Part shown: positions 1 through 13,700 of the stretch, one piece after another | How positions within the stretch are numbered: position 1 is the first letter of the stretch | Layout of the letters: every line of letters begins with the position of its first letter | Assembly: GCA_037349105.1 (NCBI GenBank) | Contig: JAYJMM010000038.1 | Coordinates: 1,922,001-1,986,000 of the forward strand | DNA: 64,000 nt | Direction: 5' to 3' | Source: Limnomonas spitsbergensis | Taxonomy: Eukaryota; Chlorophyta; Chlorophyceae; Chlamydomonadales | Made by a program: the position numbers and the translations under genes | Notes under the pieces: model-generated | Database searches by the model: none | What the model was told of the DNA's origin: nothing | The model's input: only the letters and a program-made list of their open reading frames with translations

Positions 1-3000
1 CCCATCCTGTTTTACCCCTAAAGCCCCGTCTTCTTGATCCTCAGGGAAGGAAAAGCTGATGTCAAATGGATTGACCTCCCCATCCTCCTCACGGGCAAGC
101 ACTTGCTCTATCAGGGCCTCCTCCTCAGGACGAAGCTGGTAGAATCTGCACATGGCAAAATGGGAAAACAGGACTTTTGGAGTTCGTTTTTTTCGAACGG
201 AAGCTGGATTTGTTTGATGATCATCGGTTCGTCTTTGCTCCAGAACCACTCAAAACGGCTGTCACCGGTAATATTTGCTATAGGACGAGGAAACTGCGTC
301 CCGTTTAACGAGTGCTGCTGTAGGTGCTGTGACACGAACTGTGGCTGTTGTTGATGGCCTTGGCAGATGCACTACCTCATCAGCGGGCGCCCGTGCTGTC
401 GGCGCTCCCGGCATTTTGGTGATTGAGGGATCAGGTGGACCTGGCAGCTGCTGACGTGGCAGCGCCAGAGCCAGAGAGACTCGAGGTGGAGAGCTTTGTG
501 CCGGTAGATCAAATTCAAATTCAAATTTGCAGGCAGCTAGAATAAAATATGGATTCACTACCTCGTCAGCGGGCGCCCGTGCTGTCGGCTGAAATGCTGC
601 TGGTTCCATAACCTTTTGTTACGATCACCAGTTCGTTTCTGCTCTTACACTAGAGAGCACGGCGTTCAGATCGACAGGTGTTGCTGTGGATGATGTGAAA
701 CAAGCTGTGGCTGTTTCTGATGGTCACTACCGCTTGAATGGGCGCCCCTGCTGTCAGCTGAGGTGCTGCACTCCTGCTGGTTCCACTCCACGCCTTTCCT
801 GCGCTCTAGCTATTGACTGAGCAAAATAAACTGTCTACTCGCATACCGGCAGAGTTTTGACAAGAAGACAGCTTGGGACACACGCTGCCTGTGAGGTGAC
901 GGGTGTTTCAGGTTTCAGGGCACAAATATTCGTTTAAAGCTTCGTTTTTGACAAGATTACAGGGTGGGGCGCACTGCCTGTGAGGTAATCGGGTGTTTCA
1001 GATTCCAGGGCACATTTATTCGTTTTATAATTCGTTTTTTCGTTTGGAACAAAGAACCATCGATTCAACCATTCGTTTTCCTAAAAACGACATGACGACA
1101 AAATCCGGCTGATACTACGGTATGCAGACTTCGGCAAGTTAATTTACACTTGCGGGAATTTAAATTACATAATTTATACACGAAATTATCTTCATGTCAA
1201 GTAATACAAAAGTGGCCAGAAGTTTGGTATATCAGGGTGTGGATTCCGTTTAGGATCCCCCTGCCCCCACCTGAACATCTGCTGATCTGGAATGCTTCCA
1301 TGTAAGCTGCTGGTACTCCCGCCCACTCCCAGCGAAGAGTGTATGCTGTCCGTCACTGCGCGGGAGAGGCGGCCCACTCGCATGCGCTTCATGCGCTCCT
1401 TCCTGCAAGACAAGTCAATACCGATGAGGTGGGTAGGGATGAGGCTCCTCCTTCATTCTCCCCACATGCCAGATGGGTTCCTGACTCGAGAGCATTCAGG
1501 GCTTTCCTTATCTTTGTTATGTTACCTACAAATGAACGCCCAACACTGTGTCTCACCCATTCCGCCAGCTCACCTCAGTGCCTCCTCCACTCGTCTCACG
1601 TGCCGGTCCATTCGCTTGACTTGTTCCTCCTCCCACTTGTCGGGGAACGTCTCCCTATTCACCATAACAGCTTCCATGGTCTTCTCCTGGTATCAGACGG
1701 GGATGAAGGTGGATGGAGAAGGGTGGACGGAGAGGGGTGGATGGAGAAGGGTGGATGGAGAAGGGTGGATGGAGAAGGGTGGATCGAGAGGGGTGGATGG
1801 AGAAGGGTGGATGGAGAAGGGTGGATGGAGAAGGGTGGGTGGAAAAAGGTGGATGGAGAAGGGTGGATGGAGAAGGGTGGATGGAGAAGGGTGGATGGAG
1901 AAGGGTGGGTGGAAAAAGGTGGATGGAGAAGGGTGGATGGAGAAGGGTGGATGGAGAAGGGTGGATGGAGAAGGGTGGATGGAGAAGGGTGGATGGAGAA
2001 GGGTGGATGGAGAGGGGTGGATGGAGAAGGGTGGATGGAGAAGGGTGGATGGAGAAGGGTGGATGGAGAAGGGTGGATGGAGAAGGGTGGATGGAGAAGG
2101 GTGGATGGAGAAGGGTGGATGGAGAAGGGTGGGTGGAGAAGGGTGGATGGAGAAGGGTGGATGGAGAAGGGTGGATGGAGAAGGGTGGATGGAGAAGGGT
2201 GGATGGAGAAGGGTGGATGGAGAAGGGTGGATGGAGAAGGGTGGATGGAGAAGGGTGGATGGAGAAGCGTGGATGGAGAAGCGTGGATACAGAAGGGTGG
2301 ATGGAGAAGGGTGGATGGAGAAGGGTGGATGGAGAAGGGTGGATGGAGAAGGGTGGATGGAGAAGGGTGGATGCAGAAGGGTGGATGGAGAAAGGTGGAT
2401 GGAGAAGGGTGGATGGAGAAGGGTGGATGGAGAGGGGTGGATGGAGAAGGGTGGATGGAGAAGGGTGGATGGAGAAGGGTGGATGGAGAAGGGTGGATGG
2501 AGAAGGGTGGATGGAGAAGGGTGGATGGAGAAGGGTGGATGGAGAGGGGTGGATGGAGAAGGGTGGATGGAGAAGCGTGGATGGAGAAGGGTGGATGGAG
2601 AAAGGTGGATGGAGAAAGGTGGATGGAGAAGGGTGGGCGGAGGAAGGTACCCGACAAGCCTTTAATGTCCTCTGCTGAAAAGTGTGTTCTGGGTTGTCCT
2701 AGGTTGGAAGGAAAGAATGGAGCATTACAACCATAGGGGCTTCCGTGGTCTCTTCCTATCATCCAAGGGAGCCCATTCATTGATCACCAAATACCGGTAT
2801 TGAGACAAGAGGGCACACATAGAAAGGCGGCATGTCAGGGGGTGCTGGGCGGTATGATCAGTAGTAATTTAGGGTTATGGGTTTAGAAAGGCAGTGTGTC
2901 AGGTGCGTTGGGTGTTATGATCACTACTAGTTTAGGGTTTAAGGGTTAAGAAGGCAGCGTGTCAGGTGCTTTGGGCTGTATGGTCACAAGAAGTGGGTCC

Positions 3001-6000
3001 CGGGTCTCTGATGGTGACCCAATGGTGAACGCAGCAGGTGTCATGTGGTGCATGGGATGAAAAAACTATTGCTGGCCCATTGAGAACACTTCATTGTGTT
3101 GCCTTCCACGCACTGCCAGTCTCCAAATGATTCCCTGCATTGCTTTGGGGCATCGCATCCCGACAACGCTACCTTTTGAGTCCACCCAGCCTATAAAGCT
3201 AACCCGGCCCATAAACAATACTTCTGCAGGAAGTCAATCTTCATGTTTAGGACATACTGACACTGATTGTCCAATTTTGTTTTACATTTCTTTCATTGAA
3301 CCCATGTCATCCAATCACCCAACCCTCTTGGCTATGCTGCTACGTACACTGAACATGGTACATCGGCACCAACACACTCACATTGGGATCGCCGATGGGT
3401 CCCGGTATTGTCCACATAAGCCATACCGGTATCATATGAGTATATGACTCATCAGTCATCACATATGGGTGTTATGGGTGACAAAGTCAACCACTTTAGA
3501 GAGAGAATGCAGAATGCACATCCGCCTATCGCAACCACCTCGCCACTACAGCCCCCCCGCCCTGAATGGATCCCGCACCTGCAGCTTCAGATCCAGCTCC
3601 TTTATCTTCACAAGCCCCTCCGCCACTACCGGGTCGTCATCCGTGTCGGGCAGCTGGTTGATGGGCAGGTCTGAATCATGGGTGAGGTGTGGGGTAGAGT
3701 GAGGAAAGGGGAGGGTTTAGGGGAGATGCCTGGTTTAGGGATGGGCGGAGATGTGGAGTAAGGAATGAGTGACGTTGGAATGGGGTCCATCTGCTCACAA
3801 AATCCCTTTAACCCGTCCTCCTGCTCAAGGACCCCCCCCCTTGCCCACTTCCTTCCACTCACAGCCCCCCTTCCCCTCTTCCTTACACTCCTCCCTCCCT
3901 CAAAACACCTGAAATCCGCTTTTCCTTACACTCACACCCCTCCCCTGTTCCTTCCGCTCCCCCCCTCCCTTCCATCTACTCATAAAATCCCTCTACCCCA
4001 TGATCCCGCTCAAGGACCCCCCATGCCCTCTTCCTTCCACTCACCGCCCCCTTCCCGTCTTCCTTCCACTCACCGCCCCTCCTCCCCTCTTCTTTCCACT
4101 CACAGCCCCCTCTCACCTTGGAACCGCACTCCCAGCCAGCCTTGCAACGCCGCCGATTCCCCCCTCTGCTTGCAGATCAGCCCTTCCACAATGGCCAGGT
4201 AGTTGCGTGGGAGCTCAAGCACTGCTTGCCCTTCATCATCCCGAAGCTCCTACAAGGGGGTCCATCCAATGCTATCAGAAGCCAGGAATTAGCTAGTGTG
4301 TCATGTACCCCCCCCCCAGGTCACACCTGCAAGTGTGTCATGTACCCCCCCCCAGGTCACACCTGCAAGTGTGTCATGTACCCCCCCCCAGGTCACACCT
4401 GCAAGTGTGTCATGTACCCCCCCCCCAGGTCACACCTGCAAGTGTGTCATGTACCCCCCCAGGTCACACCTGCAAGTGTGTCATGTACCCCCCCCCCAGG
4501 TCACACCTGCAAGTGTGTCATGTGCCCCCCCCCCAGGTCACACCTGCAAGTGTGTCATGTACCCCCCCCCCAGGTCACACCTGCAAGTGTGTCATGTACC
4601 CCCCCCCAGGTCACACCTGCAAGTGTGTCATGTACCCCCCCCCAGGTCACACCTGCAAGTGTGTCATGTACCCCCCCCCAGGTCACACCTGCAAGTGTGT
4701 CATGTACCCCCCCCCCCCCCAGTCACACCTGCAAGTGTGTCATGTGCCCCCCCCAGGTCACACCTGCAAGTGTGTCATGTACCCCCCCCCAGGTCACACC
4801 TGCAAGTGTGTCATGTACCCCCCCCCAGGTCTTACCTGCAAGTGTGTCATGTACCCCCCCCCCCCAGGTCACACCTGCAAGTGTGTCATGTACCCCCCCC
4901 CCAGGTCACACCTGCAAGTGTGTCATGTACCCCCCCCCCCCCCCAGGTCACACCTGCAAGTGTGTCATGTACCCCCCCCCCCCCCCAGGTCACACCTGCA
5001 AGTGTGTCATGTACCCCCCCCCCAGGTCACACCTGCAAGTGTGTCATGTACCCCCCCCCCAGGTCACACCTGCAAGTGTGTCATGTACCCCCCCCCAGGT
5101 CACACCTGCAAGTGTGTCATGTACCCCCCCCCCCCCAGGTCACACCTGCAAGTGTGTCATGTACCCCCCCAGGTCACACCTGCAAGTGTGTCATGTACCC
5201 CCCCCCAGGTCACACCTGCAAGTGTGTCATGTACCCCCCCCCCAGGTCACACCTGCAAGTGTGTCATGTACCCCCCCCCCAGTCACACCTGCAAGTGTGT
5301 CATGTACCCCCCCCCCCAGGTCACACCTGCAAGTGTGTCATGTACCCCCCCCCCCAGGTCACACCTGCAAGTGTGTCATGTACCCCCCCCCCCCCAGTCA
5401 CACCTGCAAGTGTGTCATGTGCCCCCCCCAGGTCACACCTGCAAGTGTGTCATGTACCCCCCCCCAGGTCACACCTGCAAGTGTGTCATGTACCCCCCCC
5501 CCCCAGGTCACACCTGCAAGTGTGTCATGTACCCCCCCCCCAGGTCACACCTGCAAGTGTGTCATGTACCCCCCCCCAGGTCACACCTGCAAGTGTGTCA
5601 TGTACCCCCCCCCAGGTCACACCTGCAAGTGTGTCATGTACCCCCCCCCCAGGTCACACCTGCAAGTGTGTCATGTACACCCCCCCAGGTCACACCTGCA
5701 AGTGTGTCATGTACCCCCCCCCCAGGTCACACCTGCAAGTGTGTCATGTACCCCCCCCCCCCAGGTCACACCTGCAAATGCGTCATGTACCCCCCCCCCC
5801 CAGGTCACACCTGCAAGTGTGTCATGTACCCCCCCCCCCCAGGTCACACCTGCAAGTGTGTCATGTACCCCCCCCCAGGTCACACCTGCAAGTGTGTCAT
5901 GTACCCCCCCCCCAGGTCACACCTGCAAGTGTGTCATGTACCCCCCCCCCAGGTCACACCTGCAAGTGTGTCATGTACCCCCCCCCCAGGTCACACCTGC

Positions 6001-9000
6001 AAGTGTGTCATGTACCCCCCCCCCCCCAGGTCACACCTGCAAGTGTGTCATGTACCCCCCCCCCAGGTCACACCTGCATGTGTGTCATGTACCCCCCCCA
6101 GGTCACACCTGCAAGTGTGTCATGTACCCCCCCCCCCCAGTCACACCTGCAAGTGTGTCATGTGCCCCCCCCAGGTCACACCTGCAAGTGTGTCATGTAC
6201 CCCCCCCCCCCAGGTCACACCTGCAAGTGTGTCATGTACCCCCCCCCCCAGGTCACACCTGCAAGTGTGTCATGTACCCCCCCCCAGGTCACACCTGCAA
6301 GTGTGTCATGTCCCCCCCCCCCAGGTCACACCTGCAAGTGTGTCATGTACCCCCCCCCCAGGTCACACCTGCAAGTGTGTCATGTACCCCCCCCCCAGGT
6401 CACACCTGCAAGTGTGTCATGTACCCCCCCAGGTCACACCTGCAAGTGTGTCATGTACCCCCCCCCAGGTCACACCTGCAAGTGTGTCATGTACCCCCCC
6501 CCCAGGTCACACCTGCAAGTGTGTCATGTACCCCCCCCCCAGGTCACACCTGCAAGTGTGTCATGTACCCCCCCCCCAGGTCACACCTGCAAGTGTGTCA
6601 TGTACCCCCCCCCCAGGTCACACCTGCAAGTGTGTCATGTACCCCCCCCCCAGGTCACACCTGCAAGTGTGTCATGTACCCCCCCCCAGGTCACACCTGC
6701 AAGTGTGTCATGTACCCCCCCCCCAGGTCACACCTGCAAGTGTGTCATGTACCCCCCCCCCCCCAGGTCACACCTGCAAGTGTGTCATGTACCCCCCCCC
6801 CAGGTCACACCTGCAAGTGTGTCATGTACCCCCCCCCCCCCAGGTCACACCTGCAAGTGTGTCATGTACCCCCCCCCAGGTCACACCTGCAAGTGTGTCA
6901 TGTACCCCCCCCCCCCAGGTCACACCTGCAAGTGTGTCATGTACCCCCCCCCCAGGTCACACCTGCAAGTGTGTCATGTACACCCCCCCAGGTCACACCT
7001 GCAAGTGTGTCATGTACACCCCCCCCCCTCAGGTCACACCTGCAAGTGTGTCATGTACCCCCCCCCAGGTCACACCTGCAAGTGTGTCATGTACCCCCCC
7101 CCCCCCCAGGTCACACCTGCAAATGCGTCATGTACCCCCCCCCCCAGGTCACACCTGCAAGTGTGTCATGTACCCCCCCCCCAGGTCACACCTGCAAGTG
7201 TGTCATGTACCCCCCCCCAGGTCACACCTGCAAGTGTGTCATGTACCCCCCCCCCCAGGTCACACCTGCAAGTGTGTCATGTACCCCCCCCCCAGGTCAC
7301 ACCTGCAAATGCGTCATGTACCCCCCCCCAGGTCACACCTGCAAGTGTGTCATGTACCCCCTCAGCTCATCCCGCCTCCTCTGTTGCTCCTCCATCACGC
7401 CCTCTAGGTGCACCAGGCTGCCGCGATCACCTGCCAACTCGGGGGTCGCATGCGGCTCCAGATCATGACCTAGCCCGGGGAGCAAGGGGAGGCAGGACAA
7501 CATGAGCAGGACGGTCCTTGGAGAAAGAACTTGCCATTTTGTCATATATCAATATATGTGCTATGTCTGTATTTGATAAAGAACTTGCCGTGTATGTCTT
7601 TATTAACCTCATGTGATTCCTGGGCACGTGTTGGAGGGCTCAGGTCCAGCTTCTTACTATGGCTCAGGACCCGACTGTAACGATCCTAATAACCTGAGAG
7701 GACGTTAACCACATCTGGATCCTTTGGTCTAACTGGTTGGAGCGCTACCTGGGAGCAAGGGGAAGTGGGTCAACACACCAAGCAGGGGCTGGTGCTCCCC
7801 GCTTGCTTCTCACGCAATTCCAAGGTTAGAAACCCTGCCGTGCATCCACACTGTCCACACACCTGCTGACACCGGCCTGCTGCTGCCCAGCGCATCTTCT
7901 GGGCCTGCCAGGGGGCCTGCGGGCAACCCGCCCTCCTCATACAGCTCCTTGAACATCGACATCAAAGAGCCAGGGGAGACGCTGGCGCGCGGCGTCTGCG
8001 GGGGGGGTTGAGGTTCAGGATGTGGGGGTTCAGGGTCACGGCGCAGAGTTGAGATCAGAGAGGAAGGTTCAAAGGAAGCGGAATGCGATGTGGGGCAGTG
8101 GTGCATCCTTGTGTTTTTGTTGCTTTATGAGAAGGGGGGTGGATAAGGTCACCCCTTAAGAGACCCGTGCCCATGGCAGTCCAATGGCTAATAAAAGCGG
8201 CGGAAAAGATAACTTCCACTTAGCGAAGCAGGTACAGGCTGAAAAATTTTGGTTGGAAACAAGAACACAAAATTAGCTCGCGTACTCTAAGGTTGGTTTT
8301 GTTGATACAAACGTGGTGATATCACTTGAGTCGACAGTTTTCACTTTTCTGCATGTGTCGACACGATTGGTGATTCCAATCACCAAACAGAACCTTGGTC
8401 TTGCGGTATATGGGGACGTCAAAAAAAAATACATACCGGTGTATAAAAAAATTCATGCTTGTTGGTTACCGTACCATTACGGTAGTCTAAATTGGTTTCT
8501 TATTCCCTAAACACACACCAGCCACGCCCACCCTGGCAAGCCCTGGCCGAGGCATCTTACTTCCATATCTGGCCTTCAAATATCAGTAATTTGCCCATGG
8601 TTGGGTAAGGTGGATATTTTGTTCACCCAAAACTGGTTCCCCTGAATCATTTTAATTCACAGAGGCAGCCTCCTCAATCGCCTCTCAGCAAATCCTCCTC
8701 ATGCATGACTCACTTTTCCTCGCCGCTTAATTCGTTGACCTGCACATCTCCTGCGGTACCATCAACCCCGCTAGTAAGTTGCCCTCTATCTACCGCAGCA
8801 CGAAGATGAAGAAAGCCAGCTGAGCAGTGCTGTGCCATTGCACCGTAATTCAGATGTGGTTTTGGTAATTACGGTCCCTCACTGGTAAAGTAGCTGAATT
8901 TGCCTTGAAATTACGGTGACTGAAACTCAGCTACGTAATTCAGCCACTGTAAGGACCTCGATTGGCACAGCACTGCAGATGAGGGTGCCCTTGCCAGTTG

Positions 9001-10799
9001 CTTTGCCTACCTGGTGTTGATGATTGGCTCGTTGCTCAAAATGCGACCTGGAGCCTCTTAACTAACAGTGCTTGAAATCTCAGTTTTCGAAACAGAGCAT
9101 AAAAATTGTACTGGCTGCAGTGCTCTACCAGACGCTGTAGGAGCAAATGGCGATAGGGGCCCCGTTGCAGGGCCAGCCGTTAATCCTCTGATGTTTTTTA
9201 AATACCGCCACCCATCATCTGGAATAATAATCATGTTATCATCCTTTGAACGTAACCCGCACCCTCAAAACAACGCTAACAATGATGGAAGGCTTTGATT
9301 CCAATATGCAGGGAATGAAAACATGGTGAATGTTTTGAAGTACGCCGACTGGCTGGCCATGACGCAATTCCACCCTCATTGGGCTACAGCGTTCCACCCT
9401 CATTGGGCTACAGCGTTCCAGCACAGGAGATTCACTCCTACTCCCAAAACAATTTTGGGACCGGTACCGAACTTTCGAATTTCCTTTGCACAGAATTATT
9501 GTTTGCAAGGGGTGCGCGATACGCTGACTGGAATGTTAAACATTATTACTCACAGCGCTGCAGCGCGCGATAGTGACACGACGCAGAAGAAAACACACTT
9601 GTCTTTCATCCGGCAGGCAATCGGAAAAGATGGTTGCACATTTTGTTTTATTTAATAACAAATGTCGAAAGTAAGTAAATGACTCGCTCTGATGTATTAC
9701 TTAATTGGCCGACCCATGAGGCCGAAACACAATCTTAACCTTATCTGCGCTACACCCACTCCCTGTCCACACAAGCCTGCTCCCTGTCCACACAAACCCG
9801 CTCTCTGTCCACTCAAACCCGCTCTTTGTCCACACAAACCCGCTCCCTGTCCACACAAACCCGCTCCCTGTCCACACAAACCCCCTCCCTGTCCACACAA
9901 ACCCACTCCCTGTCCACACAAACTTGCTCCCTGTCCACACAAACCCACTCCCTGTCCACACAAACCCACTCCCTGTCCACACAAACCCACTCCCTGTCCA
10001 CACAAACTTGCTCTTTGTCCACACAAACCCGCTCTTTGTCCACATAAACCCGCTCCACGTCCACACAAACCCACTCCCTGTCCACACAAACCCGCTCCCT
10101 GTCCACACAAACCCGCTCCATGTCCACACAAACCCCCTCCCTGTCCACACAAATCCACTCTCTGTCCACATAAACCCGCTCCCTGTCCACACAAATCCGC
10201 TCCCTGTCCACACAAACCCGCTCCCTGTCCACACAAACCCGCTCCCTGTCCACACAAACCCCCTCCCTGTCCACACAAACCCCCTCCCTGTCCACACAAA
10301 CCCTCTCTCTGTCCACATAAACCCGCTCCCTGTCCACACAAACCCACTCCCTGTCCACACAAACCCGCTCCCTGTCCACACAAACCCGCTCCCTGTCCAC
10401 ACAAACCCACTCCCTGTCCACACAAACCCGATATTTGTCCACACACACCCGCTCCTTGTCCACACACACCCGCTCCGTCCACACACACCCGCTCTCTGTC
10501 CACACAAACCCGCTCCCTGTCCACACAAACCCGCTCCCTGTCCACACAAAACCACTCCCTGTCCACACAAACCCACTCCCTGTCCACACAAACTTGCTCT
10601 TTGTCCACACAAACCCACTCCCTGTCCACATAAACCCGCTCCCTGTCCACACAAATCTGCTCTCTGTCCACACACACCCTTAAAAGCTTACCATCATCGG
10701 GTTGCTATCCTCCGACATGAACGTTGGACCTCCTGCCAGGCTCTGAATATCGTCCTCGTACGCATCCATGTACACCACCTCCTCAGGGTCCTCAGGCTC
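1..10799 (-). CDS. MORN gene, exons 9-16 (acidic and coiled C-terminal part)
   Basis: Exons 10799-10692 (EPEDPEEVVYMDAYEDD), 7995-7863 (SLMSMFKELYEEGG), 7469-7339 (LEGVMEEQQRRRDELRGY), 4249-4117 (LPRNYLAIVEGLICKQRG), 3670-3579 (DLPINQLPDTDDDPVVAE), 1686-1574 (TFPDKWEEEQVKRMDRHV), 1402-1271 (KERMKRMRVGRLSRAVTD) and 145 leftwards (FYQLRPEEEALIEQVLAR). Phases fit at each junction. This part lacks the simple-sequence character of the middle: it looks like an ordinary folded or helical domain with many charged residues. I do not recognise a named domain. The exon at the left edge stays open to base 1; a GGG|GTAAAA donor is possible near 11-16. Confidence 0.7.
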
Positions 10800-13700
10800 C
10801 TGTCCCGGCAGGCAGTACAGGGCACGTGATTACAGTACAAAAAAGGCGGTACACGGCAGATTCAAATGAGTGCCACACCATGAGCGTTAAGCCACACCAT
10901 GAGCGTTAAGCCAGTGCAGCTGCTGGTGGCAGCGCCATGCATGTTCTGCCATCAACAACGAAACCACGTACTGTAGATTTGCTTTGCTTTCCTTCATAAT
11001 TAACGTTGTTTGGGTTGAGGAATACATGGAGATAATTCTTATCTACGGTATTGTCGACGCCAATTTCCAGACAGAAATCGAGAGTTTTGGTTCAAAGTCA
11101 GCCTTGAGGGCAGCATCAAAAGAAATCATTTGTTCAAACCCGAGGGATGCCAAATCAAATCTACGGTAAGGGACTCGCGAATAAAACCAAAATGTATGCA
11201 TGAGCATCACATGTCTATAACAGGGGTGCATACACGCGCCATACCCCAAGCTGAACCAGCACAGCTGGCGATGGCACACCTGCTTCGACCCTGTCCCCCC
11301 CTCCCAGGCAGTGGTGGACTACAAATGTCACCCTCGTTGGAAAGACTATCGCCAGCTGTGCTGGTTAAGCTTAGGGTATGGCGCGTTGGGAAGACGAGGG
11401 TTAAATCTGTACCCCATGAAGCTCCCAGCCAGCTCCATGCCTTACGGGACCCCAAGGTCGCGGGTCCATGCAGCATCCCAACCCCCCACGCACACAGACT
11501 GAGACAGGGGGTGTGAGGCATGTGAATAGGGATTAGACACACCGTGTATTGAAAAAAAGATAGGAAAGTCCTATATTGAAAACAGACAAGAAAAAGAATA
11601 TACCGGTACACCTAGAAATGACACAAACCGGTCAACCAGCTGACGAGAAGCACCTTTGCGGCAAATGATAATCATGACGGAACTGAGGGAACATGCTCAA
11701 AACTTGAAATGAAATATGAATTACGGCATTTAGCTTAACTTCAAATCCCCAACATAATGTCAGCTACCACTGCTAGGCCCTCCTTAGCGCCCACGCATTA
11801 GCCGTTGATGGTTTAGGGTTTACCCTTCCACAACAATAAATAAATAGTGCCTCGTATCCTCTGAAATGTGCCGTAAGGTGCACGGCAAATTTAATGTTCG
11901 TAACAAAACAATCATGTAGATTCCGTTTGCCTTCATGAGAGGTGTGCGATAACGACGCTAGGCGGAAATACCGGTAATTCAAATCGGTTGGAATCGGGCA
12001 GTGCGTCAAGTAATTAACAAGTTGCAACTTTCCCCCGTGGAGCTTAATTAAAAGGGATGCGAGGCATAATGTAGCTAGACTTGTTTTTCTAGGGGTGCGG
12101 GAAGGCAAACTGGCATACAGTATGCGGTCTACCCTCTATTAATTCCCCTTGAGATTCTTTTAGACAGGCCTCTGGCCGTACGGAGAGGAAAATCAACATT
12201 AGGAAAAGGCTTGAGGCCATGTCATGAAAGCGGTGGGAGGGAAACAAACAAATCATGGAGGCGTCACACTCGAGGAATCACACTTGAGGCCATGCAGTTA
12301 GGTAGGGCAATCGTTGCGCCTCTCTACAATTTATCATCAAACTAAATCGCCATATTCCAAATGTCAAAATGTGCATATACCATACATACACGGCAATCCC
12401 GATCCCTAGATATGACACGTCCCTCTGCCGCCCTCCCCACACAGAGGGCTTACAAAAGGATCAATCGTCGGGAAGGCCCCCCCTCTCAACTCCTAGCCTG
12501 TCCTGAAAAACCATCATGGACTTCAAAAAAACAGGTCCATGCAATACCCCCCCCCACACACACAAAGTATGAAGGGTGACAAGTGACACGCCCCCCTCTC
12601 CTCAGCCTTGGGGGCTCTCAACAGTCAAACATCCCCGCCTTCCCTCCTTTCCTCCTCCCTCCCTCCCTCCCTCCTCCTCCCCACCCCTTTCTACCTACTC
12701 ATCCATCCCTCCTCATCCCCTGTCCCTCCCTCCTCCCACCCTCCTTCCTCCTCCTTTTGTCCCTCCACCCTTCTACCCCCCACCTCCAACCTCCAACCTC
12801 TCCTTTCCTCCATCCTCCCTCTCTCCACTCCCCACCTGATCCAATATGACCTTACCTCGGGTTGCCCTAATGAGGAGGCTGAGGGGCTCTGCATGTGATT
12901 CATGATCGAGCTCTCTGCGGCGCCATCTAGCCCGTCATCATCATCATCAAAGTCCCTGTCAGCGAAGCGAGAGAGTGACCAGAAGCACGCAAGTAGAAAG
13001 TGGGGACAGGGGTAACGGGGTGGTGGGGAGGGGAGGGGAGAGCGGGGGAGTGAACAGAGACACAGAATTGGGGATTGGGGTGGGGAGCAGGGGGGAGAGA
13101 GCAGAGGCATAGAAGTGGGGAGTGAGGGGTGAGGAATGGGGAGAGGCCGAGCAGCAGCGGTGAAGCAAGCGCAGGCCTGACGCAACTGCATTCCATGGTC
13201 ATGAACCTCAGGTGACAAAACACCTCAAACACGCACACTTCCCCTCTTGTCCTGTCCCTCCTTGCCCCTCCCTCTTAGTGACACATTCACACACCCTGTC
13301 ACACATATTCACACACCTGTTGACTGCAGTGAAGAAGGTTCCCGCGTTGCTCATGCGGCCTGACGCCACCGACGCACCCCCGGGTGTGTCAGGCGGCTGC
13401 TGCGAGGCCCCTACTCCTCGGTACGCGCCCAAGAACCGATAATCGATCTCTTCCGCACCGCCCCCGTCCTCCCCCTCCTCATCTGCCCCCTCTACCGCTG
13501 GGTAGTCCTCCCCTCCAGCCACCACTGAAACCGCCGAGCGCATCAGGCAGCCGGAAGATTCCCGCATGGCCACCGCATAGCGGCCGTCCATCAGCTCCGT
13601 TGCCTCCGCCACCAAGGAAGACTCCCGCATGGCTGCGGCGTAACGGCTGCTGCCTTGCTGCTGCTGCTTAGCCCTGGCGCCAAAGAGTTGCAGGCTGCCT

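Noticed and set aside
1292..2780. Frames of 321-465 codons rich in Trp, Gly and Glu
   Set aside because: They are products of the 14-bp array; real exons lie at both sides on the minus strand.
4118..7505. Open frames of 1034-1116 codons in all three plus frames
   Set aside because: They follow from a ~35-bp unit without stops. All three frames give the same peptides in rotation, and the region is an intron between two phase-matched exons.
7712..7750. tRNA gene (GGTCTAACTGGTTGGAGCGC)
   Set aside because: It resembles a tRNA D-arm only; no anticodon arm or B box follows.
9692..10829. CPHKPAP and VWTGSGF repeat proteins
   Set aside because: The 21-bp unit is divisible by three, so frames stay open without selection. 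The array lies in a phase-compatible intron.
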